DNA from: Micromonospora sicca | GTDB taxonomy: Bacteria > Actinomycetota > Actinomycetes > Mycobacteriales > Micromonosporaceae | NCBI RefSeq assembly: GCF_003172935.1 | Contig: NZ_QGKS01000346.1 | Location: forward strand, 1 to 64,000 | DNA length: 64,000 bases | Reading direction: 5' to 3' | Shown here: positions 9,774 to 18,187 of the stretch, in pieces | Numbering within the stretch: the stretch's first letter is position 1 | Layout of the letters: each line of letters starts with the position of its first letter | Notes under the pieces: generated by a model | The model's input: only the letters and a program-made list of their open reading frames with translations | Databases searched by the model: none | Told to the model about the DNA's origin: nothing | Translations under genes and position numbers: made by a program

Positions 9774-9778
9774 CCCGG
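9751..9778. repeat. 28-nt near-identical repeat, copy 1
   Basis: This sequence matches 13612-13639 at 26 of 28 positions, with the shared core CGAATCCAACCTCCAC. Copy 1 covers the start codon and first residues of the LLM gene, read on the minus strand as VEVGF. Confidence 0.6.
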
Positions 9779-10000
9779 AACGGTACCCAGCGCCATCCCC
9801 GTCGGGCGCGGGAACGGCCAGCACGGCGGGCGTGGTTGCCGCATCGGCCACCCCGCGTACGGCGTACCGCGACGCGGCGGCGTTCTGCTGGGCGAGCCTC
9901 TGACCGAGGGCCACGCCCTCCCGAAAACCCCGATCTCCCTTCACACCTCGCCCTGTCACGGGCGCGACATCCGGTATCCACGGCATGTGCGGGGGCGCAG

Positions 10001-11422
10001 ATGACAGCTCGACCTCAGGGTGCGCCGTGGCGGTCCGCGGACTTCCGGCTCGTGGTCGCCGGTCAGACCGTCACCCAACTCGGTACCGACGTCACCACGA
10101 TCGCCTTTCCACTGATCGCCGTGCTGCTCCTGGACGCCACCCCGTGGCAGTTGGGCGCTCTGGTGGCCGTGCAGAACGGCGCGTTCCTCCTGCTCGGCGT
10201 GCCCGCCGGCGTCTGGCTGGACCGGCGCCGGCTACGACCGGTGCTGATCGCCACCGACCTCGTGCGGTGCGCCGCGCTGGTCACGGTGACCGTGGCGGCC
10301 GCGCTGTCCCGGCTGACCCTGCCGCTGCTCATGACGATGGCCGCGGTGATGGCCGTGATGCGGGTCGTCTTCGACATCGGTCATCAGTCCTACCTGCCGA
10401 GATTGCTGGACCGGAAGGATCTGCTGCGGGGCAACTGCACCGTGGAGGTCGTCCGGTCCTCCGGGCAGGTCGCCGGCCCCAGCCTCGGCGGCTGGCTCAC
10501 CCAACTGGTGGGCGCGACGAACACGCTGCTGGTCGACGCGGTGAGCTTCCTGGTCAGCGCGGCCTGCCTGGCCCGGATCAGGGTGCGCGAGCCCACGCCC
10601 GCACCGACCGGGCGAGCCGACACGGTGCACCAGGCTCGGGAGGGGTTGAGCTTCGTCCTGGCGAATCCGGTCCTGCGCGCGATCGCCGCCACCGGTGCCC
10701 TGTCCAACCTGCTGTTCACCGCCGCCACCGCGCTGATCATCCTGTTCCTGGTCGACACCGTCGGGTTCTCTCCCGGTACGGCCGGCATGCTGATGTCCGC
10801 CGCCCCGGCCGCGGCCCTGCTCGGCGCCGCCACGGCCGCCCGGCTCGCCCGCCGCGTCGGCTCCGCCCGCATCATCTGGCTGTCCCTCGCAGTGACCAGC
10901 CCGTGCAACCTGCTGGTCCCACTGACCGGCCGGGGCTGGGCCGCCACCCTCTTCGTCGCGGGTTTCCTCGGGAGCGGGATGGGCCAGGTCATCTACGGCA
11001 TCACCCAGATCACCTACCGGCAGTCCACCGTTCCCGCCCGGCTCCAGTGCCGGGTCAACGCCAGCATGCGGTTCCTGGTCATGGGTGCGCTTCCGCTCGG
11101 CGGGCTGCTCGGCGGCGCGCTCGGGGGCCTGCTCGGCGTCCGCCCCACCCTGTTCCTCATCGGGGTCGGGCTCACGCTGACGCCCATCCCGCTGTTGCTG
11201 TCCCCGCTGCGTCACGCCCGAGACGTGGACGACCTGCCCCCGCAGCCGAAAGCTCTCCTTGCGGCAGCCTCGACGAGCCCGGCGGCGACCACCGCTCCGG
11301 CGCGTCGCCGCGCCGGTGCCGCCGGTCGCGGCAGTGGCACCACCTGTCGTCCGCGCTACCCGGTTCGGGTCGGTCCGCGTAGAGCGGATCGGGGGCGGCC
11401 TCCGCGACGACGCCGCCCATGA
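10001..11422 (+). CDS. MFS transporter (MFS_3/EntS-like)
   Basis: Inner-membrane major facilitator, 473 residues, with about 12 hydrophobic helices and the family loop motif GVWLDRRRLRPVL after helix 2. It probably exports a small hydrophobic compound or siderophore-like molecule; the substrate is not deducible. The ATG at 10001 follows GGGGGCGCAG and begins ADFRLVVAGQTVTQLG, the usual family start. The last helix ends near residue 405. About 65 residues rich in Arg, Ala and Pro follow, longer and less ordered than usual, so the 3' end may have lost its original stop. It is divergent from the LLM gene. Confidence 0.82.
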   Translation: MTARPQGAPWRSADFRLVVAGQTVTQLGTDVTTIAFPLIAVLLLDATPWQLGALVAVQNGAFLLLGVPAGVWLDRRRLRPVLIATDLVRCAALVTVTVAAALSRLTLPLLMTMAAVMAVMRVVFDIGHQSYLPRLLDRKDLLRGNCTVEVVRSSGQVAGPSLGGWLTQLVGATNTLLVDAVSFLVSAACLARIRVREPTPAPTGRADTVHQAREGLSFVLANPVLRAIAATGALSNLLFTAATALIILFLVDTVGFSPGTAGMLMSAAPAAALLGAATAARLARRVGSARIIWLSLAVTSPCNLLVPLTGRGWAATLFVAGFLGSGMGQVIYGITQITYRQSTVPARLQCRVNASMRFLVMGALPLGGLLGGALGGLLGVRPTLFLIGVGLTLTPIPLLLSPLRHARDVDDLPPQPKALLAAASTSPAATTAPARRRAGAAGRGSGTTCRPRYPVRVGPRRADRGRPPRRRRP

Positions 11423-11521
11423 CATCGCCCGGTCGACGTAGGCGGGAAGCGGCGACGGGGTATCGACGCGCTCGTCCGCCGGCAAGCCGCCGGCGACGGC
11501 GCGGCGGTGACCCCGCGGCCG

Positions 11522-11911
11522 TCAGCCGGCGCGGTTCAAAGCACGCCTGTTGTTGCGCGCGCTCCCGTACTCGGGGACGCGGTCGCCGAGCATCCGGCGC
11601 ACGGCGTCGAGTCCGGTCAGCGCCGCCCCGTAAGCGGTCACCTCCCGCTGGAAGTGCTCGACCTTGGCGTACCAGAACTTCAGCTCCGGGTTCATCCCCT
11701 TCGCGTTGATGTAGTTGACGATGTCGGCCTCGGGGGTGATGCCGTGGCGGGCGTAGCAGCGATCGAAGCGGGCCTTCGTCCGCTCGTACCTCTCGGTCAT
11801 CGCGGTCAGGCTGGCTTCGGCCTCCAGCAGCCTGGCCTGCAGGTACTCCACGTAACCGCGAGGTACCGACGGGGCGGTGCGCGCCGACCGGGGCGCCGAC
11901 ACAGCGGCCAT
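11522..11911 (-). CDS. Hypothetical protein with coiled-coil centre (129 aa)
   Basis: Not recognised. After about 20 low-complexity residues (AVSAPRSARTAPS) comes a helical heptad-rich segment (YVEYLQARLLEAEASLTAM). A compact region with CYARHGITPEADIVNYINAKG and an Arg-rich C-terminus follow. It has no signal peptide or membrane span. The ATG at 11911 is 5 nt after the stop of a possible small upstream frame (11917-12213), which would suit an operon, but no strong ribosome binding site is present. It converges with the MFS gene ending at 11422. Confidence 0.5.
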   Translation of the reverse strand: MAAVSAPRSARTAPSVPRGYVEYLQARLLEAEASLTAMTERYERTKARFDRCYARHGITPEADIVNYINAKGMNPELKFWYAKVEHFQREVTAYGAALTGLDAVRRMLGDRVPEYGSARNNRRALNRAG

Positions 11912-12310
11912 GGCGATCACCCGACCCGGCGGACGAGGCGTCCGTGCCACGTGCGGGAACCGGCGAACGCGAACGCCCGCCAGCTCCGGGCGCCGGGGCT
12001 GCGCAGCCCCCCGGCCAGCGCCTGCCATCGACGAACGGATCCATTCTGGAACACCATGACCGGCCGCCCTCCCTGGAACGCGATGATGGGGTCATCTCGC
12101 ACCGCCGACGGGTCAGGCGGCACGTCAGCGGCGTCCGCCGAGGGCCGGGGTACCAGCCGGCGCGGATCGACGCGTGAGGCCGCTCGGGGCAGCACCGCCC
12201 TGACCCGCTGCAATGCAGTGACGTCCTTCTACCCCCGCCGGCGGCTGACTATGCATCTCCGTCACTGGGAGTCGACGGCAATGCGGCGTGCGACGGTTTC
12301 CGCCGCCGGC
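11912..12310 (-). other. Intergenic stretch with a possible small ORF (11917-12213)
   Basis: About 400 nt with no recognised gene. A minus-strand frame of 98 codons (TTG start at 12213, stop at 11917) encodes segments such as PIIAFQGGRPVMVFQNGS that look protein-like, and its stop lies 5 nt before the next gene's ATG. No ribosome binding site or known domain is visible, so it is not called as a gene. The rest shows no clear structure. Confidence 0.3.
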
Positions 12311-13513
12311 TCAGGCAGCCCGGGCAGGGGTAGCCGGTCGAACGATGGCGAGGAACAGGATCAGGGCACCGGCCTGGATGCCCGCCACCGTGATGATCAC
12401 GGCGGTGATCGAGTAGTCGTAGATGGCGCCGGTGAGCAGCCCGCCGACCAGGGTCGCCGCACCCAGCCCGGCGGCGAAGATGCCGTAGGCGGTGCCCCGC
12501 CGCGCGGCGGGGACGATGTCGGCGATGGTCGCCCGCATGGTGGATTCCTGGATGCCGAGCACCGCGCCCCAGGCCAGGGCCCCGGCGACCGCGGTGACCG
12601 GGGTGGTGGTGAAGGCGGCCAGCGGGATCAGGGCGGCCAGGACGGGTACGGCGGCCAGTACCCGGACGCCGGCCCGGTCGTACAGCCACCCGGAGGCCAG
12701 CGCGGCGACCGCGTCGACGCCCATCGCGGCGGCGTACACGACCGGGACCACCGCCACCGGTACGACGTGGCGGGTGGCGAGGTGGAAGCTGAGCACCCCG
12801 AAGGTGGCGTAGCCGGCCGTGGTCAGCACCGTGAACGCCAGATAGGTCCAGAACACTCGGGGCAGCCGGGCGCCCGGCGGGGCCGGCGCTGCGCCGGGTC
12901 GAGGGCCCGGCTCGAAGCGACCCGGGTCGGGCACGCCGGCGCGTAGCCACAGCAGCAGGAGCATCCCGGCCACGCCGGGCACGGCCAAGGTGAGGAACGC
13001 GGGCCGGTAGTCGTAAGCGGTGGCGGCCAGTACGGCGGCGACCAGCAACGGCCCGGCGACGCCGCCGGCCTGGTCGAGCGCCTCATGGACGGCGAAGCCC
13101 TTGCCGCGGCCCGTGGCCGCAGCGGCGTGGGAGAGCATGACATCCCTGGCCGGGCCGCGGATCGCCTTGCCGGCACGCTCCGCGATGAACAGCGCGGCAG
13201 CCAGCCACAACGCGGTGGTCAGCCCGAGGGCGGGCACGGCGACCATGGTCACGGCGTAGCCGACCAGGACGAGCGGCCAGTAGGCCCGGGTACGGTCCGC
13301 GAGGGGTCCGGTGCCCAGCCGTCCCGCCAGGGCGAACGCCTCCCCCACGCCGGTGACCAGCCCGACGAGGGTCGCGGACGCGCCGAAGGTGGCCAGGTAG
13401 GGGCCGATGACCGACCGGGCGCCCTCGTACACCACGTCCGACAGCAGGCTGACCACACCGAACGCGGTCACGAACCGCCACGGCGTCCACCTGATCGTGG
13501 GCGGGGCCTTCAC
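12311..13513 (-). CDS. MFS transporter
   Basis: A 400-residue integral membrane carrier with about 12 helices. The first is FVTAFGVVSLLSDVVYEGARSV, followed by GRLGTGPLADRTRAYWPLV, the MFS loop between helices 2 and 3. ERAGKAIRGPARDVMLSHA after helix 4 is typical of a sugar/drug-exporter-like actinobacterial subgroup. The GTG at 13513 is preferred; upstream codons back to 13627 look non-coding. It is isolated from both neighbours by about 400 nt of debris. A 54-nt piece of this gene recurs, 89% identical, at 32730. Substrate unknown. Confidence 0.78.
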   Translation of the reverse strand: MKAPPTIRWTPWRFVTAFGVVSLLSDVVYEGARSVIGPYLATFGASATLVGLVTGVGEAFALAGRLGTGPLADRTRAYWPLVLVGYAVTMVAVPALGLTTALWLAAALFIAERAGKAIRGPARDVMLSHAAAATGRGKGFAVHEALDQAGGVAGPLLVAAVLAATAYDYRPAFLTLAVPGVAGMLLLLWLRAGVPDPGRFEPGPRPGAAPAPPGARLPRVFWTYLAFTVLTTAGYATFGVLSFHLATRHVVPVAVVPVVYAAAMGVDAVAALASGWLYDRAGVRVLAAVPVLAALIPLAAFTTTPVTAVAGALAWGAVLGIQESTMRATIADIVPAARRGTAYGIFAAGLGAATLVGGLLTGAIYDYSITAVIITVAGIQAGALILFLAIVRPATPARAA

Positions 13514-13611
13514 CCTTGCAGTCTGGCCGACCGGCAGGCTGATCGGGCCTGGATCAGCCCAGCGGCCCCAGATCCTCGTCGTCGATCTGCGGTTCCGGAC
13601 GCTCATCCGCC

Positions 13612-13639
13612 GGCGGGACGAATCCAACCTCCACGCCGG
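13612..13639. repeat. 28-nt near-identical repeat, copy 2
   Basis: Second copy of the sequence at 9751-9778, with two mismatches. It lies in the gene-free stretch 13514-13935 beside the ABC-transporter remnant. On the minus strand it again reads VEVGF but leads into no recognisable protein. Confidence 0.6.
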
Positions 13640-13757
13640 GGACCGGCTGTTGCTCTGGATGGAGCAGGCGCAGCGAGGCTTCGCCTCGTTCGCCCGCGAG
13701 CTGGGCGTCGGTCAGGTGCCGCCGGAACCGCGGGGCAGGGCGTCCGCGCCCCCGGGG

Positions 13758-13912
13758 CAGCGGCTCGTGGTCCGCCCACCGGCTCAACACCGCGCACGAG
13801 CGGACCGGGTCGCGGTCCGGGAGGACGGCCGCATCATCGAACTCGGCAGCCACGACGAGCTGGTCCCTGCCGGCGGCACTACGCCGCCCTCTGGCGCTCC
13901 TGGCCCGGCTGA
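13758..13912 (+). pseudogene. Remnant of an ABC-exporter ATPase C-terminus
   Basis: Three overlapping frames together spell the end of an ABC exporter. AHRLNTAHE (the H-loop) is in one frame near 13770-13796. ADRVAVREDGRIIELGSHDELV follows in another at about 13797-13868. YAALWRSWPG then a TGA at 13910 lies in a third. At least two single-base shifts separate the pieces, and no Walker A, signature or membrane domain is found upstream. It is therefore a decayed 3' fragment, not a gene. The rest of 13514-13935 shows nothing else except the short repeat. Confidence 0.75.
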
Positions 13913-13935
13913 CCGCCCGACGCCGGGTCCGGTGC

Positions 13936-15426
13936 TCAACTGTTCTGTGGGAAGCCGAGGTTCACCCCACCGTGGGACGGGTCGAGCCACCGGCTGGTGA
14001 CCACCTTGGACCTGACAAAAAAGTTCACCCCTTCCGGCCCGTACGCGTGTGCGTCACCGAACAGTGAGTCCTTCCAGCCACCGAAGGAGTAGTACGACAC
14101 CGGAACCGGAATGGGGACGTTCACCCCGACCATGCCTACTTCGACCTGGTTCTGATAGCGGCGCGCCGCGCCGCCATCGTTGGTGAAGATTGCCGTGCCG
14201 TTGCCGTACGGGTTGGCGTTGACCAGCTCGACGGCGGCGTCGTAGCTGGGCACCCGCACCACCGAGAGCACCGGTCCGAAGATCTCGTCGGTGTAGATGG
14301 ACATGTCGGTGTCGACGTGGTCGAAGAGGGTCGGCCCGAGCCAGAATCCGGCTTGCTCACCGTCGATCGGGTGGCCCCGCCCGTCGACCACCAGCTGCGC
14401 CCCCGCCGACCGGCCCGCGTCCAGGTAGGACAGCACCCGGTCGCGGTGGGCACCGGTGACCAGCGGTCCCATCTCGCAGCCCGGGCGACGGCCGTCGCCG
14501 ACACGCAGCGCGGCCATCCGCTCGCCGATCTTGGCGACCAGCTCGTCACCGACGGGGTCGACGGCCACGACGGCGGAGACAGCCATGCACCGTTCACCGG
14601 CCGAGCCGAAGCCGGCCGAGACGGCGGCGTCCGCGGCGAGGTCGAGGTCGGCGTCGGGCAGTACGACCATGTGGTTCTTCGCCCCACCGAGCGCCTGCAC
14701 CCGCTTCCCGTGGTGGGTGCCCGTCCGGTAGACGTGGCGGGCGATCGGGGTGGAGCCGACGAACGAGATGGCCTTCACGCTGGGGTGCTCGAGAATCCGA
14801 TCGACCGCTTCCTTGTCGCCGTGCACGACATTGAGGACACCGTCCGGTAGCCCGGCCTCCGCGAAGAGCTCCGCCAGGAAGTTCGCCGACGACGGGTCCT
14901 TCTCGCTCGGTTTGAGCACCACGGTGTTGCCGCACGCGATCGCGTTGGGCACGAACCAGAGCGGCACCATCGCCGGGAAGTTGAACGGGGTGATCACGCC
15001 GACCACGCCGAGCGGCTGGCGGATGGAGTACACGTCCACCTGGGTCGAGGCGTTCTCGCTGAACCCGCCCTTCAGCGTCTGCGGGATCCCGCAGGCGAAC
15101 TCGACGTTCTCCAGCCCGCGTTGGATCTCCCCCGCCGCGTCGGACAGCACCTTGCCGTGCTCGGCGGTGATGATCTGCGCGAGGTCGGACCGGCGGGCAT
15201 GGAGGCGTTCCCGGAAGGAGAACATCACGTTCGTCCGGTGGGCGAGGGACGCGGTACGCCATCGGGAGAACGCCTCGCCGGCGGCGGCGACCGCTTCGTC
15301 GACGACCTCGGCGGTCGCGAAGTCGACCTGTCCGGCGACCTGGCCGGTGGCGGGGTCGTAGATGTCACCGGTGCGTTCGGCGACACCGTTCCACGGCTTG
15401 CCGCCGATCCAGTGCGTGGTCCTCAT
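13936..15426 (-). CDS. mmsA: Methylmalonate/malonate-semialdehyde dehydrogenase (CoA-acylating)
   Basis: A 496-residue aldehyde dehydrogenase of the MmsA type. It oxidises malonate (or methylmalonate) semialdehyde with NAD+ and CoA to acetyl- (or propionyl-) CoA. The catalytic Cys is about residue 280 in GSAGERCMAVS, and the family signatures TPFNFPAMVPLWFVPNAI and LGGAKNHMVVLPDAD are present. Beside dihydropyrimidinase and beta-ureidopropionase its likely job is disposal of malonate semialdehyde from beta-alanine. The ATG at 15426 has no Shine-Dalgarno-like sequence within 20 nt. The TnpB element begins there, so the original leader appears to have been displaced. Confidence 0.9.
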   Translation of the reverse strand: MRTTHWIGGKPWNGVAERTGDIYDPATGQVAGQVDFATAEVVDEAVAAAGEAFSRWRTASLAHRTNVMFSFRERLHARRSDLAQIITAEHGKVLSDAAGEIQRGLENVEFACGIPQTLKGGFSENASTQVDVYSIRQPLGVVGVITPFNFPAMVPLWFVPNAIACGNTVVLKPSEKDPSSANFLAELFAEAGLPDGVLNVVHGDKEAVDRILEHPSVKAISFVGSTPIARHVYRTGTHHGKRVQALGGAKNHMVVLPDADLDLAADAAVSAGFGSAGERCMAVSAVVAVDPVGDELVAKIGERMAALRVGDGRRPGCEMGPLVTGAHRDRVLSYLDAGRSAGAQLVVDGRGHPIDGEQAGFWLGPTLFDHVDTDMSIYTDEIFGPVLSVVRVPSYDAAVELVNANPYGNGTAIFTNDGGAARRYQNQVEVGMVGVNVPIPVPVSYYSFGGWKDSLFGDAHAYGPEGVNFFVRSKVVTSRWLDPSHGGVNLGFPQNS

Positions 15427-15525
15427 CTGAGTTGCGGCGTGAAACCCGGCCGTTCAGCGCCGGGGGCAACGCCGCTCCCCCCTCTCAATGCTCGGCTTAC
15501 ACAATGGACTGGCATGATGTGAGAT

Positions 15526-16635
15526 ATGGGTGAGGTGGTGAAGCGGGCGTACAAGTACCGCTTCTACCCAACCTTCGAGCAGGCCGACGTGCTCAACCGC
15601 ACCTTCGGCTGCGTGCGCCTGGTCTACAACCGCGCCCTCGTCGAACGCACCCGCGTGTACGCCAACGAGCGCCGGTCGATGGCCTACGTCCAGTCGTCGG
15701 CGGCGCTCACCGAATGGAAGAAGTCCGAGGAGCTGGCGTTCCTCAACGAGGTGTCCAGCGTCCCGTTGCAGCAGGCGCTGCGGCATCTGCAAGCCGCGTT
15801 CGGGGCGTTTTTCGCCAAACGCGCCCGCTACCCCCGGTTCAAGTCGAAACGTAAGTCTCGGCCGTCGGCGGAGTACACCCGCTCGGCGTTTAGGTGGCGT
15901 GACGGGCGGCTCACCCTGGCGAAGATGACCCAACCGTTGAACATCGTGTGGTCCCGGCCCCTGCCCGACGGTGCGCAGCCGTCCACCGTCACAGTGTCCC
16001 GCGATGGGGTTGGGCGTTGGTTCATCTCCCTCCTGGTCGAGGACCCCACCGTCCAGTCTCTGCCGCCATCGGATCAGGCGGTCGGGATCGACGCCGGGAT
16101 CACGTCGCTGGTGACGCTCTCCACCGGAAAAAAGATCACCAACCCACGCCATGAACGCGCCGACCGGCGCAGGCTTGCTAAGGCGCAGCGGGACCTCTGC
16201 CGCAAGGAGAAGGGCTCCAACAACCGGGCCAAGGCCCGGCTGAGGGTCGCTCGTGTCCACGCCCGCATCGCCGACCGCCGCCGCGACCACCTGCACAAGC
16301 TGACCACTCGACTCGTCCGCGAAAACCAAACGGTCGTGATCGAAGACCTCAACGTGCGCACCATGCTTCAAAACCACTCGCTGGCCCGCGCCATCTCCGA
16401 CGCTGCATGGTCTGAGCTGCGGGGCATGCTGGAGTACAAGGCGCAGTGGTACGGCCGAACGGTGATCACCGTGGACCGCTGGTTTCCGTCGTCCAAGCTG
16501 TGCTCCGCGTGCGGGGCGCTGCAGCAATCGCTGCCGCTGTCCGTCCGGCAGTGGACCTGCCCCTGCGGCGCAGTCCACGACCGGGACATCAACGCGGCCC
16601 GCAACATCCTCGCCGCCGGGCTGGCGGAGAGGTAA
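15526..16635 (+). CDS. tnpB: TnpB RNA-guided nuclease
   Basis: A 369-residue TnpB of normal length and apparently intact. It has an N-terminal helical domain (YKYRFYPTFEQADVLNRTFGCVRLVYNRAL). RuvC residues are D189 in VGIDAG, E273 in VIEDLN and D352/D354 in HDRDINAARN. A four-Cys zinc ribbon (CSACG, CPCG) is present. TnpB promotes retention of its element by cutting empty donor sites, guided by an RNA from the right end. It is transcribed opposite to the pyrimidine genes on both sides. This protein is much shorter than the TnpB-like protein at the window start and not a close relative of it. Confidence 0.9.
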   Translation: MGEVVKRAYKYRFYPTFEQADVLNRTFGCVRLVYNRALVERTRVYANERRSMAYVQSSAALTEWKKSEELAFLNEVSSVPLQQALRHLQAAFGAFFAKRARYPRFKSKRKSRPSAEYTRSAFRWRDGRLTLAKMTQPLNIVWSRPLPDGAQPSTVTVSRDGVGRWFISLLVEDPTVQSLPPSDQAVGIDAGITSLVTLSTGKKITNPRHERADRRRLAKAQRDLCRKEKGSNNRAKARLRVARVHARIADRRRDHLHKLTTRLVRENQTVVIEDLNVRTMLQNHSLARAISDAAWSELRGMLEYKAQWYGRTVITVDRWFPSSKLCSACGALQQSLPLSVRQWTCPCGAVHDRDINAARNILAAGLAER

Positions 16636-16753
16636 AACGCCTGTGGAGCTGGTGTAAGACCTCAACGGAGACCTCCGGGCAGGCAATCGGCAGCGAAGCA
16701 GGAAACCACGCGGGCGACCGTGGGAATCCCCTCCCCTAAGGGAGGGGAGGAAG
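16636..16753 (+). ncRNA. Putative omega (guide) RNA region of the tnpB element
   Basis: In tnpB elements the guide RNA covers the 3' end of tnpB plus the right end and stops at the element border, where the guide begins. Here 118 nt lie between the tnpB stop and the border, with the terminal hairpin at 16728-16747. The guide would then be copied from the 3' end of the aminotransferase gene. The exact 5' end is unknown. Confidence 0.4.
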
Positions 16754-18058
16754 TCAACGCTGCTGCACCTCCTTGGCCACGGCCTCGATCGACTGGGTGA
16801 GGATCTCGAGTGCCTCCTCCGCCTCGGCCTGGGTCAGCGTCATCGGCGGCGCCAGGCGGATGACGTTGCCGTACAGGCCGCCCTTGCCGACGAGCAACCC
16901 CCGGTCCCGGGTTTCCTCCAGCAGCGCCACGGCGGCCGCCGGGTTGGGCTCGCCGTCGGGTCCGACGAGCTCCAGCGCGATCATCAGGCCCTTGCCGCGG
17001 ACGTCACCGACCACGGGTTGCGCCGCGGCGACCGCGCGCAGGCCGTCGAGCACACGGCTGCCCAGCCTTTCGGCGTTGGCCTGGAGGTCGTGCTCCAGCA
17101 GGTAGTTCAGCGAGGCCAGAGCGCCGGTGGTGGCGAGCGGGTTGCCACCGAAGGTGGAGATGGAGTTGGCCCGCAGGCAGTCCGTGAGGTTGGCACGGGC
17201 GACGACGCCCCCGATGGCGAGGCCGTTGCCCAGGCCCTTGGCGAAGGTGATCGCGTCGGGCACGACGTCGTGCGCCTGGATGCCCCAGAAGTGCTCGCCG
17301 GTGCGGCCCCAGCCGGTCTGCACCTCGTCGGAGACGAGGAGGATGCCGTACTCGTCGAGCACCTTCTTGAACTCGCGGAACAACCCGTCGGGCGGGGTGG
17401 TGAAGCCACCGACCCCCTGGATCGGCTCGACGATCATGCAGGCGACGTCCCCCGCCGTGGTCGTTTCGATGACCTCGCGCAGGTCCGCCACGCAGGCCTT
17501 GATGTAGTCCGCGTCGGACAGTTCGCGGAAGGGGCTGCGGTAGCGGTAGCCGCCGTGCACCCAGCTCACCTTGATCGGGCTGAGGGCGCTGGCCGACCAG
17601 CCGCGGATGCCGGTGATCGCGACGGTGGCGAATGCGCGGCCGTGGTAGGAGTTGCGCAGGGCGAGCACCTGCTCGCTGCGGCGGTACTGGGTGGCGAGCA
17701 TCAGCGCGGTCTCGTTCGCCTCGGTGCCCGAGTTGGTGAAGAACACCTTGGCGTCCGGGATGCCGGACAGCTCTGCGATCTTCTCCGCGAGTTCGACCTG
17801 CGACTTGATCAGATAGAGCGTGGACGAGTGCAGCACGCCGGTGTCGAGCTGCGAGCGAATCGCGTCGCTGATCTCGGCCACGTCGTAGCCGATGGCGTTG
17901 GTGAGAATGCCGGCGAAGAAGTCGAGGTAGGTTCGTCCCTCGCGATCGGTCACCCGGCGACCGTGCGCGCTGGCGATCTCGATCGGCTGCTCGTAGTACA
18001 GCGCCAGCCAGTTCGGCATCACGGACCGGTGTCTGGCCAGCAGCTCGCGGTGCGCCAT
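16754..18058 (-). CDS. Class III omega-amino acid aminotransferase (beta-alanine:pyruvate type)
   Basis: A 434-residue PLP enzyme. It has the substrate/PLP segment FFTNSGTEANETALMLA, the PLP-pyridine Asp in LLVSDEVQTGWGRTG and the Schiff-base Lys in ITFAKGLGNG. In this locus it most likely transaminates beta-alanine (or 3-aminoisobutyrate) to malonate (or methylmalonate) semialdehyde for MmsA. The ATG at 18058 follows GGGAGGACGCG; codons upstream to 18112 have no such signal. It is divergent from the PucR gene (129 nt between). Its stop codon lies in the end of the tnpB element, so the last residues may have been altered by the insertion. Confidence 0.88.
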   Translation of the reverse strand: MAHRELLARHRSVMPNWLALYYEQPIEIASAHGRRVTDREGRTYLDFFAGILTNAIGYDVAEISDAIRSQLDTGVLHSSTLYLIKSQVELAEKIAELSGIPDAKVFFTNSGTEANETALMLATQYRRSEQVLALRNSYHGRAFATVAITGIRGWSASALSPIKVSWVHGGYRYRSPFRELSDADYIKACVADLREVIETTTAGDVACMIVEPIQGVGGFTTPPDGLFREFKKVLDEYGILLVSDEVQTGWGRTGEHFWGIQAHDVVPDAITFAKGLGNGLAIGGVVARANLTDCLRANSISTFGGNPLATTGALASLNYLLEHDLQANAERLGSRVLDGLRAVAAAQPVVGDVRGKGLMIALELVGPDGEPNPAAAVALLEETRDRGLLVGKGGLYGNVIRLAPPMTLTQAEAEEALEILTQSIEAVAKEVQQR

Positions 18059-18187
18059 CGCGTCCTCCCGTATCTCGCCCGTACGGCGAGTGTGGCGGCA
18101 ATCGTTGTCCAACCGCTACGCACAACCTGTGCCGCTTCGGGGGCAACGGCATTACGTTCTGTGCAGTCCCTCCCACAGGAGGCCGCG
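18059..18187. promoter_or_regulatory. Divergent promoter region, aminotransferase/pucR
   Basis: 129 nt separating two divergent starts, with good Shine-Dalgarno sequences on both sides. This is the natural place for PucR-type control of both transcripts. No convincing palindrome was found. Confidence 0.5.

Larger units (their letters stand above)
15427..16756 (+). mobile_element. Solitary tnpB element (IS1341-type, IS200/IS605 superfamily)
   Basis: The element fills the gap between two genes that would otherwise be adjacent on the minus strand. Its left end has a nested stem: GCGGCGT/ACGCCGC outside (15434-15475) and CCCGGC/GCCGGG inside (15445-15464). Its right end has an 8-bp hairpin CCCCTCCC-CTAA-GGGAGGGG (16728-16747) followed by AGGAAGTCAA, the usual end for tnpB-only elements. 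No tnpA is present. The terminal TCAA overlaps the stop codon of the aminotransferase, and the left boundary touches the ATG of mmsA. Exact ends are inferred. Confidence 0.75.

Noticed and set aside
9751-9778. CGAATCC motif suggesting a tRNA T-loop
   Set aside because: No T-stem, anticodon arm or acceptor pairing could be found around either copy.
13554-13853. 99-codon minus-strand frame in the pseudogene region
   Set aside because: No homology is apparent and it overlaps the ABC-exporter remnant; only the VEVGF stretch of the 28-nt repeat is notable.
16728-16747. CCCCTCCC/GGGAGGGG hairpin as a rho-independent terminator of the aminotransferase
   Set aside because: It belongs to the right end of the tnpB element, followed by the typical AGGAAGTCAA end, so it is described with the element.
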